This document shows positions 1 through 7,616 of a DNA stretch of 16,771 nt, in pieces. The notes beneath the pieces were generated by a model that saw only the letters and a program-made list of their open reading frames with translations, did no database searches and was not told the DNA's origin. Position numbers and translations under genes: made by a program. Position 1 is the stretch's first letter. The number at the start of each line of letters is the position of its first letter. Source of the stretch: Rhodospirillaceae bacterium (lineage in GTDB: Bacteria; Pseudomonadota; Alphaproteobacteria; Dongiales; Dongiaceae); NCBI GenBank assembly GCA_016794075.1, contig JAEUKU010000293.1:1-16771 (forward strand). Direction: 5' to 3'.

Positions 1-1
1 T

Positions 2-148
2 CCGGAATACCGCGACGTGCTGCTGGCCTATGCGCAGAAGATGCTGTCCTGGCGCATGCGCCACGTCGACCGTACTCTGGTCAACCTGCATCTGACCGAC
101 CGCGGCGTCCTGGACGGCCGACAGCGCCATCTGCGAGGCCAGGCATGA
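2..148 (+). CDS. Sulfatase-family protein, C-terminal fragment (cut by window start)
   Basis: An open frame runs from the window edge to a TGA at 146-148 and gives 48 residues. It includes the stretches YRDVLLAYAQKMLSWRMRH and TLVNLHLTDRGV. This Tyr-Arg-Asp, Gln-Lys-Met-Leu-Ser-Trp-Arg-Met pattern followed by a His-Leu-Thr motif resembles the C-terminal tail of alphaproteobacterial sulfatase/alkaline-phosphatase-superfamily hydrolases, which cleave sulfate esters or related phosphate/phosphonate esters. The catalytic domain, with its formylglycine Cys/Ser motif and metal ligands, lies outside the window, so substrate and class cannot be judged. The stop overlaps the pgi start as ATGA, pointing to translational coupling. 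Family assignment rests on tail similarity from memory only. Confidence 0.6.
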   Translation, partial: PEYRDVLLAYAQKMLSWRMRHVDRTLVNLHLTDRGVLDGRQRHLRGQA

Positions 149-1776
149 CGGCGATCGACCTCACCCGCAGCGCCGAATGGGCGGCGCTGAAGCAGCACCG
201 CAAGTCCTTGGCGAAGACCCGCATCGGTGCGCTGTTCTCCGAGGATGCGGACCGCTTCGGCAGGTTCTCGCTGCGGCTCGAGGAATTCGCCCTCGACTTC
301 TCGAAGAACCTGGTCACCGCAGAGACGATGCGCTTGCTGCGCGTGCTGGCGGCGAAGGCGGAGGTCGAGGCCTGGCGCGACCGCATGTTCGCCGGCGAGC
401 GCATCAACACCACCGAGGACCGCGCCGTGTTCCACGTGGCGCTGCGGCACCAGGGCCGCGAGCCGATGCCGGTCGCCGGCCGGGACGTGATGCCGGAGGT
501 GCGCGCGGTGCTCGGCCGCATGCGCGATTTCGCCACCGCCGTGCGCGACGGCCATTGGGTCGGCGCCACCGGCCAGCGCATCCGCACGGTGATCAATATC
601 GGTATCGGCGGCTCCGACCTCGGCCCGGCCATGACGGTGCAGGCGCTGCGGCCGTTCTGCCATCCGGAAATCAGGTTCCATTTCGTCTCCAATGTCGACG
701 GCGCGCATCTGGAGGCTGCACTGGCTCATGCCGATCCGGCTTCGACGCTGTTCATCGTCTCCTCCAAGACCTTCACCACGCAGGAGACGCTGGCCAATGC
801 CAAGGCGGCACGCGATTGGCTGACGGCGCGGCTGTCGCCCAGCGCGGTGCCGAAGCATTTCGTCGCGGTCTCGGCGGCGGTCGCCAAGGCGCAGGAATTC
901 GGCATCGCAGCAGAGAACGTGTTCGGCTTCTGGGACTGGGTCGGCGGCCGCTATTCCATGTGGTCGGCGATCGGCCTGCCCATCGCCGTGGCGCTCGGCT
1001 GGGACGGCTTCGAGAAGCTGCTGGCCGGCGCCCATGCCATGGACCGCCATTTCCGCGAGGCGCCGCTGGAGCGCAATCTGCCGATGACCATGGGGCTGAT
1101 CGCGCTGTGGAACATCGATTTCCTCGACTGCGACGCCTATGCCGTGCTGCCCTATGCGCAGGACCTGGCGCGCCTGCCGGCCTATCTTCAGCAGCTCGAA
1201 ATGGAGAGCAACGGCAAGGCCACGCGCCGCGACGGCAAGCCGGTGAAATGCGCCACCGGCCCGGTCCTCTTCGGCGAGCCCGGCACCAACGGCCAGCACG
1301 CCTTCTACCAGCTGATCCACCAGGGCACGCAACGGGTGTTCTGCGATTTCATCCTGGCCGCGCGCGATCGTTCCGGCCATCCGGAGCTGCATCGCCTGCT
1401 CACCGCCAACTTCCTGGCGCAAAGCCAGGCCCTGATGCTGGGCAAGAGTGCCGCCGAGGCGGAAGCGGAAATGCGCAAGGCCGGCATGAAGGCGAAACAG
1501 GCGCGCGCCCTGGCGCCGCATCGCGCCTTCGCCGGCGACCGGCCGAGCAACTCGATTCTGCTGGGCGAGCTCGACCCGTATCACCTGGGCAAGCTGCTGG
1601 CGCTCTACGAGCACAAGACCTTCGTGCTCGGCGTACTCTGGGGTATCAATTCCTTCGACCAATGGGGCGTCGAGCTTGGCAAGCAATTGGCCAACGACAT
1701 CCTCGGCGGCGGCGGAATCGCGCGCGACGGCTCGACAGCGGGTCTCAAGGCTCTCTATGATGCGTGGCGTACTTAG
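145..1776 (+). CDS. pgi: Glucose-6-phosphate isomerase
   Basis: This 543-residue cytoplasmic enzyme interconverts glucose 6-phosphate and fructose 6-phosphate in glycolysis, gluconeogenesis and hexose supply to the Entner-Doudoroff and pentose phosphate routes. The length is typical of the long bacterial PGI form. The phosphate-binding motif NIGIGGSDLGP is at residues 151-161 and GGRYSMWSAIGLP lies near 268-280. The catalytic base is Glu354 in MESNGK, followed by GTNGQHAFYQLIHQGT with His385, and Lys513 in the signature FDQWGVELGK. All expected catalytic residues are present. The ATG at 145 overlaps the upstream stop (ATGA) and has GAGG about seven bases before it. A small gene follows after 24 bases, so it probably belongs to a multi-gene operon. 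The assignment is secure. Confidence 0.97.
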   Translation: MTAIDLTRSAEWAALKQHRKSLAKTRIGALFSEDADRFGRFSLRLEEFALDFSKNLVTAETMRLLRVLAAKAEVEAWRDRMFAGERINTTEDRAVFHVALRHQGREPMPVAGRDVMPEVRAVLGRMRDFATAVRDGHWVGATGQRIRTVINIGIGGSDLGPAMTVQALRPFCHPEIRFHFVSNVDGAHLEAALAHADPASTLFIVSSKTFTTQETLANAKAARDWLTARLSPSAVPKHFVAVSAAVAKAQEFGIAAENVFGFWDWVGGRYSMWSAIGLPIAVALGWDGFEKLLAGAHAMDRHFREAPLERNLPMTMGLIALWNIDFLDCDAYAVLPYAQDLARLPAYLQQLEMESNGKATRRDGKPVKCATGPVLFGEPGTNGQHAFYQLIHQGTQRVFCDFILAARDRSGHPELHRLLTANFLAQSQALMLGKSAAEAEAEMRKAGMKAKQARALAPHRAFAGDRPSNSILLGELDPYHLGKLLALYEHKTFVLGVLWGINSFDQWGVELGKQLANDILGGGGIARDGSTAGLKALYDAWRT

Positions 1777-1800
1777 CCACGCTTCCGGGATTCGCCCTCC

Positions 1801-2106
1801 ATGCTGTCGATCGACCCCACCCGCACCGATCTGTGCGAGGAATTCAAGCGCCAACCCGCCGGCCGCCACAGCGCGGATCTGCACCGCCTGCTGGACCTGA
1901 TGCGCTGGGGCTATGCCCGCGGCAAGACCATCATCCTCTGCACGGTGCCGCACAAGGAATGGCGCCTGGCGAAGATGGGCCCGCGGCGCGGCAGCAAGGT
2001 GCAGGTCGACAATTCCCGCGTCTTCCACGACCACGACGACGCCGTGTGGGCCTGTTTCCGCGCGCGCTGGAAGGAAATGACCGGCCGCGACTGCCCGGTC
2101 GAGTAA
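1801..2106 (+). CDS. Small conserved protein, candidate DMFase-type small subunit
   Basis: This 101-residue soluble protein has no signal peptide or membrane segment. It opens with DPTRTDLCEEFKRQP, then has a helix-like HSADLHRLLDLMRW, a GKTIILCTVPHKEW segment, a basic stretch, and an acidic/aromatic C-terminus ending FRARWKEMTGRDCPVE. It lies 24 bases after pgi and 22 bases before the large DMFase-type subunit gene. In characterised bacteria, N,N-dimethylformamidase consists of a small subunit (DmfA1, about 15 kDa) encoded just upstream of the large subunit (DmfA2). Position, size and the order Leu-Arg helix, Gly-Lys/Ile-Ile strand, Glu-Trp, Ala-x-x-x-Phe-x-x-Arg helix are compatible with a shortened DmfA1-like protein. 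That is my inference; otherwise it is a hypothetical protein. The ATG has no clear Shine-Dalgarno, suggesting coupling to pgi. Confidence 0.8.
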   Translation: MLSIDPTRTDLCEEFKRQPAGRHSADLHRLLDLMRWGYARGKTIILCTVPHKEWRLAKMGPRRGSKVQVDNSRVFHDHDDAVWACFRARWKEMTGRDCPVE

Positions 2107-2128
2107 GCATCACATCGAGAGTCGCATC

Positions 2129-4315
2129 ATGTCAGAACGTCTGCTCGCCTATACCGACAAGCTGAGCGCGAAGCCCGGCGACTTGATCCAGGTCAAGGTC
2201 AGTTCGCCACATTCCGGCAAGTATCGCGCACGGCTGGTGCGGATGATCTGCGGTGACGATTCGGCGGACGGCCCGGGCTTCAAGACCGAGCCGGTGAAGG
2301 GCGTCGCGGAGTCCGAACATGCGGCGCGCTTCCAGCCGGTGCCGCTCGGCTCCTATGCGGCGATCAAGGACCGCAAGGGTTTCGCCCTCGCTTCCTTCTC
2401 GCTCGCCGCCTTCATCTGGCCCACGCGCCTCGACAAGGGCGAAGCGCAGTGCATCCTCGGCAATTGGGACGCGGCGAATGCCAGCGGCTATGCGCTTTAT
2501 CTCGACGCGCAAGGTCGCATCGCCTTGCGCGTGGGCGAATCCGCCCCGGTCACGCTTGAGGCGCCGCTGCTGTCGCGCCACTGGTACCGCGTCGCCGCCA
2601 GCTTCGACGCGAAATCCGGCCGGGTCACCCTGGCCGCGCATCGCCAGCTGCCCTATGCCGGCAATCCGCAACGCCAGATCGCGAGGGGCAAGGCCGCTGC
2701 GTCCACCGCCGCCAACCGTTTCCTGATCGCCGCCTGGAACGACGGCGCCAAGGTGACCGCCCATTTCAACGGCAAGATCGATTCGCCGGCGGTCTATGCC
2801 AAGGCGCAGCCGATCGAGGCGCTGCTGCTGCCGCCTGGATCGCGCGGTGCGCTGACGCCGCGCCAGGCGGTGGCGGCCTGGGATTTCGCGCGCGACATTC
2901 CCGGTACCGCCGTCATCGACCGCGGGCCGAAGCGTCGCAACGGCCAGACGGTGAACCTGCCGACCCGCGCGATGACGGGCTGGAACTGGAACGGCACCGA
3001 GATGAACTGGGTGCACAAGCCGGAGCACTACGGCGCCATCCATTTCCACGACGACGATCTCTACGATTGCGGCTGGGAGACCGATTTCACCCTGCGGCTG
3101 CCCAAGACGCTGAAAAGCGGCATCTACTGCCTGCATCTGACGCAAGGCGATCTGGAGGAGTGGACGCCGCTTTTCGTGACGCCGCCGAAGGGCAAGGCGA
3201 CCGCCAAACTCGCCTTCCTGGTGCCGACGGCGAGCTATCTCGCTTATGCCAACCACCAGATGTCGACCTCGTGGCATTTCGACGAGCTGAGCTCGTCGCG
3301 CTTCACCACCTTCTCGCAGGCCGATCTCTACATGGAGGAGGCGGGCTCGCTCGGCCTCTCGACCTACGATTTGCACAATGACGGCAGCGGCGTCTGCCAT
3401 TCCTCCTATCTGCGGCCGATCCTCAACATGCGGCCGAAAACGGACCTCTGGCAGTTCAACGCCGACACCCACATCACCGACTGGCTGGAAGCGAAGAAGC
3501 TCCCCTACGACATCATCACCGACGAGGAGCTGGAGCGCGACGGCGTCGCGGCGCTGAAGCGCTATGCCTGCGTCATCACCGGCACGCATCCGGAATACTA
3601 CAGCGAGCGCATGCTTGACGGCGTGCAGGACTACACCAACCACGGCGGCCGCCTGATGTATCTCGGCGCCAACGGCTTCTACTGGCGCATCGCCTGGCAT
3701 CCGAAGCTGCCCGGCGTCATCGAGCATCGCCGGTCGGAAGACGGCATGCGCGCCTGGTGGACCGAGACCGGCGAGAGCTACATGGAGTTCACCGGCGAGT
3801 ATTCCGGCCTGTGGCGCCGGAACGGACGGCCGCCCAACATGCTGGCCGGCGTCGGCTTCAGCGCCCAGGGCTTCGACGTGGCGAGCTGGTTCGACCGCAT
3901 GCCCGGCAGCAACGACCCGCGCGCCGCCTTCATCTTCAAGGGCGTCGGCCAGAACGAGCGGATCGGCGATTTCGGCTCGGTCGGCGGCGGCGCCGCCGGC
4001 TGGGAACTGGACCGCGCCGACGCGGCTTTGGGCACCCCGCCGCACGCGCTGATCCTCGCCACCGCCAACGAATTTCCGGCCAGCTACCACTGGGTCAAGG
4101 AGGAGTTCAACCACTCCCATTCCGCCGTCAACGGCGACACCTGCCCCATGGTGAAGGCGGATCTCGTCTTCTTCGAAACGCCGAAGGGCGGCGCGGTCTT
4201 CTCCGCCAGCTCGATCTCCTGGGCTGGGTCGCTGGCGCACAATGGCTACGACAACAACGTCAGCCGCATCACTGAGAACGTGGTGCGCCGCTTCCTCGAG
4301 GCGAAGCCGCTCTAG
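2129..4315 (+). CDS. N,N-dimethylformamidase large-subunit family protein with LamG-like domain
   Basis: This 728-residue protein resembles the large (beta) subunit of N,N-dimethylformamidase, an iron amidohydrolase that splits small formamides into amine and formate. An N-terminal beta-rich part (about 1-80) leads into a laminin-G/concanavalin-like domain (about 85-225, with FSLAAFIWPTRLD and HWYRVAASFDAKSG). The catalytic half (about 340-725) contains ASYLAYANHQ (Tyr370, Tyr373), GLSTYDLHNDGSG (Tyr413) and THPEYYSERM (Glu489). The characterised Paracoccus enzyme binds mononuclear iron with two Tyr and one Glu; Tyr370 or Tyr373, Tyr413 and Glu489 are the best counterparts I can see. There is no signal peptide. 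Homologues are common in genomes not known to degrade DMF, so the real substrate may be another amide. The stop lies nine bases from the convergent PAS gene. Confidence 0.85.
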   Translation: MSERLLAYTDKLSAKPGDLIQVKVSSPHSGKYRARLVRMICGDDSADGPGFKTEPVKGVAESEHAARFQPVPLGSYAAIKDRKGFALASFSLAAFIWPTRLDKGEAQCILGNWDAANASGYALYLDAQGRIALRVGESAPVTLEAPLLSRHWYRVAASFDAKSGRVTLAAHRQLPYAGNPQRQIARGKAAASTAANRFLIAAWNDGAKVTAHFNGKIDSPAVYAKAQPIEALLLPPGSRGALTPRQAVAAWDFARDIPGTAVIDRGPKRRNGQTVNLPTRAMTGWNWNGTEMNWVHKPEHYGAIHFHDDDLYDCGWETDFTLRLPKTLKSGIYCLHLTQGDLEEWTPLFVTPPKGKATAKLAFLVPTASYLAYANHQMSTSWHFDELSSSRFTTFSQADLYMEEAGSLGLSTYDLHNDGSGVCHSSYLRPILNMRPKTDLWQFNADTHITDWLEAKKLPYDIITDEELERDGVAALKRYACVITGTHPEYYSERMLDGVQDYTNHGGRLMYLGANGFYWRIAWHPKLPGVIEHRRSEDGMRAWWTETGESYMEFTGEYSGLWRRNGRPPNMLAGVGFSAQGFDVASWFDRMPGSNDPRAAFIFKGVGQNERIGDFGSVGGGAAGWELDRADAALGTPPHALILATANEFPASYHWVKEEFNHSHSAVNGDTCPMVKADLVFFETPKGGAVFSASSISWAGSLAHNGYDNNVSRITENVVRRFLEAKPL

Positions 4316-4324
4316 GCGCGGCGG

Positions 4325-4864
4325 CTACTCCACCGGCGAGAGGTTCCCGCCGGCCTCGACGTAATGCACGTAGCCGAGAATCTGCGTCACCGCCTCCCCC
4401 GTCTCGGAGAACGGCAGCAGCAGCGCCTCGGTGCAGACATAGCCCTTGTCGCGGTTGATATCGACGGAGAGATCGATCACGCCCTCGCCGCTCGCCACCA
4501 CGCGATCATAGGTGTCGAGCACGAAGTCGCGCACGTCGCCCTCATGGCACTGTCGCACGGTCATCCCCACCGGATTGCCGCCGCGCACCTGCGCCTCCAG
4601 GGCGCCGCATTGCCGGTAGAGATAGTCGTGCTGCTCCGGGAGCACCTCCACCACCAGCATGGACGGCGCGAGATCGGCGATCCGCTGCAGCGGAAACTCC
4701 GCCAGCCGGGGCAGGCGCCCGCGGCGCTCGGCCGCGACCCAGAGGTCGAATAGGCGGCGTGTCTCGTTGCTCATGCGGCCGGTGGCTTCCTGGGCCGGGA
4801 GCTTGTCGCCGACGCCGAGAAAGGTCCCGTCCGCGCCGATCAGCGTTTTTCGGTCGATCGTCAT
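4325..4864 (-). CDS. PAS domain-containing protein (PAS_5-like), copy 1
   Basis: This 179-residue soluble protein matches the layout of the PAS_5 family: an amphipathic start (RRLFDLWVAAERRGRLP), an AEF motif, a DLAPSMLVVEVLP strand, a Tyr-Arg segment (DYLYRQCGALEAQ) and C-terminal strands (ALLLPFSETGEAVTQILGYVHY). It is a single sensory domain with no kinase, cyclase or DNA-binding output, so it may bind a ligand or partner. The start codon follows the HisD-like stop by 18 bases and has GGCGGGA upstream, so the two are probably co-transcribed. An internal ATG at residue 31 (4774) would still leave the full PAS domain. The gene converges on the DMFase-type gene with nine bases between stops and no hairpin. 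The second PAS_5-like gene sits on the other side of the dehydrogenase. Confidence 0.82.
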   Translation of the reverse strand: MTIDRKTLIGADGTFLGVGDKLPAQEATGRMSNETRRLFDLWVAAERRGRLPRLAEFPLQRIADLAPSMLVVEVLPEQHDYLYRQCGALEAQVRGGNPVGMTVRQCHEGDVRDFVLDTYDRVVASGEGVIDLSVDINRDKGYVCTEALLLPFSETGEAVTQILGYVHYVEAGGNLSPVE

Positions 4865-4882
4865 CGCGATCCCGCCGGCATG

Positions 4883-6217
4883 CTATTCGCCGTTGCCAAA
4901 GAGCCGGTCGCGCGTCTCCGACACCGCGTTGGCGTGCCCGTCGAAGCCCTCATAGGTGGCGAGCCTTCCTGCGTGCAGGGCGGCTTCGCCATAGCCGGCC
5001 TTGGTCACATAGGCGACCGAGCTGCGCTTGAGGAAATCGTAGACGCCGAGCGCCGAGCTGGTCTTGGCGGCGCCCGAGGTCGGCAGCACGGCGTTGGGCC
5101 CCAGCACGAAGTTCGCCAGGGTATTGGGCGTGCGGTCGCCGAGCAGGATCTCCGCCGCGTTGCGGATCTTGCCCATGTGCTGCCAGGCGTCGCTGGCATG
5201 GATGGTGAGATGCTCCGGAGCGTAGTCGTTCACGAAGGCGCAGGCGGCGTCGAAATCCGGCGCCAGCACGATGCCGCCCTGCGGCCCCTTCAGAACCGTG
5301 GCGGAGAATTCCACGCGCTGCGCCGACATCTGCGCCCAGAAGCCCGGGATGGCCGCGATCGCATCCTCCGCGACCTTGCGCGAATTGGTGACCAGAAAGC
5401 AGGAGGAATCCGGCCCATGCTCCGCCTCGATCAGCAAATCGAGCGCCGCCAGCCTTCCATCGGCGGTTTCGTCCGCCAGGATGATGGATTCCGATGGTCC
5501 GGCCAGGATGCCGGGGTCGATGCGATGCGCCAGCAGCTTCTTCGCCGCCACCAGGTAGGGGCTGCCGGGCCCGACCATCTTCACCACCCGCGGCACGGTC
5601 GCCGTGCCATAGGCGACGGCCGCCACCGCCTGCGCGCCGCCGCAGCGATAGACCTCCTTGACGCCGGCCAGCTTCGCCGCCACCAGGGTCGCCGGATCGG
5701 TGCGCCCGTCGGGCAGGGGCGGCGTGCAGATGATGACGCGCGGCACCTTGGCGACCACGGCCGGGACGGCGGTCATCACGGCGACCGACGGAAACGAGCC
5801 CTTGCCGCGCGGCACGTAGCAGGCGACGGAATCGATCGGCGACCAGCGCTCGCCGGCGAAGATGCCGGGGCGCATCTCCTTCATCCACATCTCTTCGGGC
5901 AGCTGCGCCTCGTGATAGCGCCGCACGTTGTCGACGGCGTATTCGAGCGCCGCAACCACCTCGGGCGAGACCAGCTTGAACGCGCGGTCGAAGTCCTCCT
6001 CCGGCGTGCGGATGGCATCGGCGGAGAGTTTCGCCGCTCCGTCGAACCGCGCACCGAAGCGGGCCAGCGCCGCGTCGCCGTCGCGGCGGACCTCCTCGAT
6101 GATCGGCGCCACCCGCGCCTCGAACTGGGCGAGATCGGCCTCGGAGCGCACCAGCAGCCGCTCACGGGCCTCGCGCGACAGCGCGGCAAGCTCGAACAGG
6201 GCGATCGGCCGATCCAT
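4883..6217 (-). CDS. HisD-family dehydrogenase with non-canonical metal-site residues
   Basis: This 444-residue cytoplasmic protein belongs to the histidinol dehydrogenase family, NAD-dependent enzymes that oxidise an alcohol to the acid in two steps. Family motifs include VACYVPRGKGSFPSV, CGGAQAVAAVAYGT, MVGPGSPYL, AGPSES and NDYAPEHL, whose Glu335-His336 match the catalytic E. coli Glu326-His327. Of the zinc ligands (E. coli Gln259, His262, Asp360, His419), His267 and His428 are kept, but Gln259 is Glu264 and Asp360 is Asn369 in LANFVLGPNAVLPT. E. coli His367 corresponds to Ala376. This resembles HisD paralogues such as sulfopropanediol dehydrogenase (HpsN) more than biosynthetic HisD. No other his gene is nearby. 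ATG 6217 was chosen because it has GGAG about ten bases upstream; a longer upstream open frame overlaps the PAS gene. It may be annotated elsewhere as hisD. Confidence 0.87.
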   Translation of the reverse strand: MDRPIALFELAALSREARERLLVRSEADLAQFEARVAPIIEEVRRDGDAALARFGARFDGAAKLSADAIRTPEEDFDRAFKLVSPEVVAALEYAVDNVRRYHEAQLPEEMWMKEMRPGIFAGERWSPIDSVACYVPRGKGSFPSVAVMTAVPAVVAKVPRVIICTPPLPDGRTDPATLVAAKLAGVKEVYRCGGAQAVAAVAYGTATVPRVVKMVGPGSPYLVAAKKLLAHRIDPGILAGPSESIILADETADGRLAALDLLIEAEHGPDSSCFLVTNSRKVAEDAIAAIPGFWAQMSAQRVEFSATVLKGPQGGIVLAPDFDAACAFVNDYAPEHLTIHASDAWQHMGKIRNAAEILLGDRTPNTLANFVLGPNAVLPTSGAAKTSSALGVYDFLKRSSVAYVTKAGYGEAALHAGRLATYEGFDGHANAVSETRDRLFGNGE

Positions 6218-6250
6218 GAGGGTGACACTCCGGTGGCGGAAGGAGGCTCT

Positions 6251-6279
6251 GCAATACGGAGATTTCGGCCGACTGGCAA
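6251..6279 (-). promoter_or_regulatory. Candidate sigma70 promoter for the HisD-like gene
   Basis: On the minus strand TTGCCA (6274-6279) and TATTGC (6251-6256) are separated by exactly 17 bases. Transcription would begin near 6244, about 27 bases before the ATG at 6217. It lies in the 106-base gap after the upstream PAS gene. The -35 is a good match and the -10 is partial. This is motif inspection only. Confidence 0.4.
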
Positions 6280-6323
6280 CCGGGTACGACGGTTTGCCCG
6301 CGCCGGCCCGGCGGTTCGCCGGA

Positions 6324-6938
6324 TCAGCGCGCCTGCCTGGCCTGGCGCCCGATGGTTTTCTGGTGCCCGAAGGCCAGGATGTCGCGCTCCATCCGCTCGT
6401 AATCCTCGATCGAGACGCAGCGATCCACCCGCTTGCCGTCGTCGGAGAGCGGGAACAGCCCAAACTCGCAGCGGCCGAAATGGCGCGAGCGCACCAGCCA
6501 GGCATAGTGGCCGAAAATCGGCCGCTTCTCGCGCAGGACCAGCTGGTAGCATTCCTCCATGAAATCGCGTCCCTGGAAGATCAATTCGTCCAGATAGCGC
6601 CCGGTGAAGTCGAAACCCGTATATTGCACCACCCGCGTCCCCACCAGCCGGTAGCGGAGGCGCGGCGGGTCCATCAGGACGTCGAGCATCATCAGGTTGG
6701 GAAGCAGCTCTCGCACGTCGACTGGATCGAATTCGGCGCGCGCCGGCATGCCGCCATGGGCCTTGTCGCGCCAATAGGCATTGAGGCGGTGGATGCGCTG
6801 GGATTGCACGATCGACGGATCGAAGCTGTAGGCCGATTCCTGGGTCGTCGTCGTACTATCGTCCAGAGGACGGAGATCCATTTGGCGACCGGGTTGATGG
6901 TCGCCCTGCCCGGACGCCATGGGATCGTCTTCGGACAT
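6324..6938 (-). CDS. PAS domain-containing protein (PAS_5-like), copy 2
   Basis: This 204-residue soluble protein has a polar, probably disordered N-terminus (about 1-45, including TTTT) and then a PAS_5-like domain: QRIHRLNAYWRDKAHGGMP, a Glu-Phe motif, LLPNLMMLDVLMDPPRLRYRLVGT, TGFDFTGRYLDELIF, and strands ending in EFGLFPLSDDGKRVDRC. The Trp-x-x-x...Gly-x-Pro...Glu-Phe...Leu-x-Pro...Tyr-Arg order matches the other PAS protein in the window, so they are paralogues with low identity. No output domain is seen. The ATG at 6938 has GGTGA six bases upstream; a TTG immediately before it is also in frame. It lies between the macro-domain gene and the HisD-like gene, all on the minus strand, in a gap with its own candidate promoter. 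Ligand and function are unknown. Confidence 0.83.
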   Translation of the reverse strand: MSEDDPMASGQGDHQPGRQMDLRPLDDSTTTTQESAYSFDPSIVQSQRIHRLNAYWRDKAHGGMPARAEFDPVDVRELLPNLMMLDVLMDPPRLRYRLVGTRVVQYTGFDFTGRYLDELIFQGRDFMEECYQLVLREKRPIFGHYAWLVRSRHFGRCEFGLFPLSDDGKRVDRCVSIEDYERMERDILAFGHQKTIGRQARQAR

Positions 6939-7033
6939 CAATTCACCGCTTCTGCCCAGCCCGGTTACAGGTCCCCGACCCGCCGCCCACCTGCATCACG
7001 GTCTTGCCTTGTTAAAATCCAGCTTGCCCAACT

Positions 7034-7062
7034 ATTTATCGGTCATTCTGTCGATTTGGCAA
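7034..7062 (-). promoter_or_regulatory. Candidate sigma70 promoter for the second PAS gene
   Basis: Minus-strand TTGCCA (7057-7062) and ATAAAT (7034-7039) are 17 bases apart in the most AT-rich intergenic patch of the window (about 7011-7080). The -35 box is identical to that of the downstream HisD-like candidate promoter. A leader of roughly 90 bases would precede the ATG at 6938. The 137-base gap otherwise holds no gene that I can see. Confidence 0.4.
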
Positions 7063-7078
7063 GAGCATATGCCACATT

Positions 7079-7609
7079 TCAGCGATTGAGCAGTCCGCGA
7101 TAGATGGTGGCGGCGCTCTGCGCGAAGCAGCAGAAGACCACGCGCGCGGGCAGCTCCTGCCGGGCCAGGAAATCGCGCACCGCGGCGACCGCAACCTGCG
7201 CCGCCGCCGCGGCCGGATAGCCGAAAATCCCGGTGGAGATGGCGGGAAAGGCGATGTCCGCCGCCTTGGCCTCAGCCGCCAGGGCCAGGGACCGCGTATA
7301 GCACCCCGACAGCAGCTCCGCTTCGCCCGCGCCGCCGCCCTGCCAGACCGGGCCGACGGCATGGATCACATGCCGCGCCTTCAGGCGGAATCCCGGCGTG
7401 ATCACCGCCGAGCCGGTGGCGCAATGGCCGATCTTCCGGCAGGCGGCGGCGAGTTCGGGCCCGGCGGCGCGATGGATGGCGCCGCAGACCCCGCCCCCCG
7501 GCAGCAGGCTCTCGTTCGCGGCATTGACGATGGCGGCGACGTCGAGCTGCGTGATGTCGCCGACATGCACCTGCATCCGATCCGAGAGGTCTGGCGAGGC
7601 TTGCGACAA
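7079..7609 (-). CDS. Macro-domain ADP-ribose-binding protein (YmdB/MacroD-like)
   Basis: This 176-residue cytoplasmic protein is a stand-alone macro domain, a fold that binds ADP-ribose and in many members removes it from O-acetyl-ADP-ribose or protein side chains. Visible motifs are GDITQLDVAAIVNAANESL (Asn29, Asn32), LLPGGGVCGAIHRAAGPEL, HAVGPVW and FPAISTGIFGYP, the last being the phosphate-binding loop. MacroD/YmdB hydrolases have Asp in GGGGVDGAIH; here that position is Cys42, while His46 is kept, so catalysis may be altered. I prefer the TTG at 7609 because AAGGA precedes it by seven bases; ATG 7576 has no such site and would trim the first strand. It is divergent from the SRAP gene across 66 bases, suggesting a stress or DNA-damage context. 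Confidence 0.92.
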   Translation of the reverse strand: MSQASPDLSDRMQVHVGDITQLDVAAIVNAANESLLPGGGVCGAIHRAAGPELAAACRKIGHCATGSAVITPGFRLKARHVIHAVGPVWQGGGAGEAELLSGCYTRSLALAAEAKAADIAFPAISTGIFGYPAAAAAQVAVAAVRDFLARQELPARVVFCCFAQSAATIYRGLLNR

Positions 7610-7616
7610 GACCAGT

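Noticed and set aside
28..2034. 668-residue open frame antisense to pgi
   Set aside because: High-GC shadow of pgi; low-complexity Arg/Ala/His-rich sequence with no domain, while pgi is complete with all motifs.
1764..2165. 133-residue frame overlapping the 101-residue gene
   Set aside because: Composition is Arg/Pro/Gly-rich like a frame shadow, it overlaps the pgi end and runs past the next gene's start.
2132..4240. 702-residue open frame antisense to the DMFase-type gene
   Set aside because: Same GC artefact; no recognisable fold and the plus-strand gene is well supported.
6218..6505. N-terminal extension of the HisD-like protein
   Set aside because: It would overlap the PAS gene and adds Arg/Ser/Pro-rich residues; family start and ribosome site fit ATG 6217.
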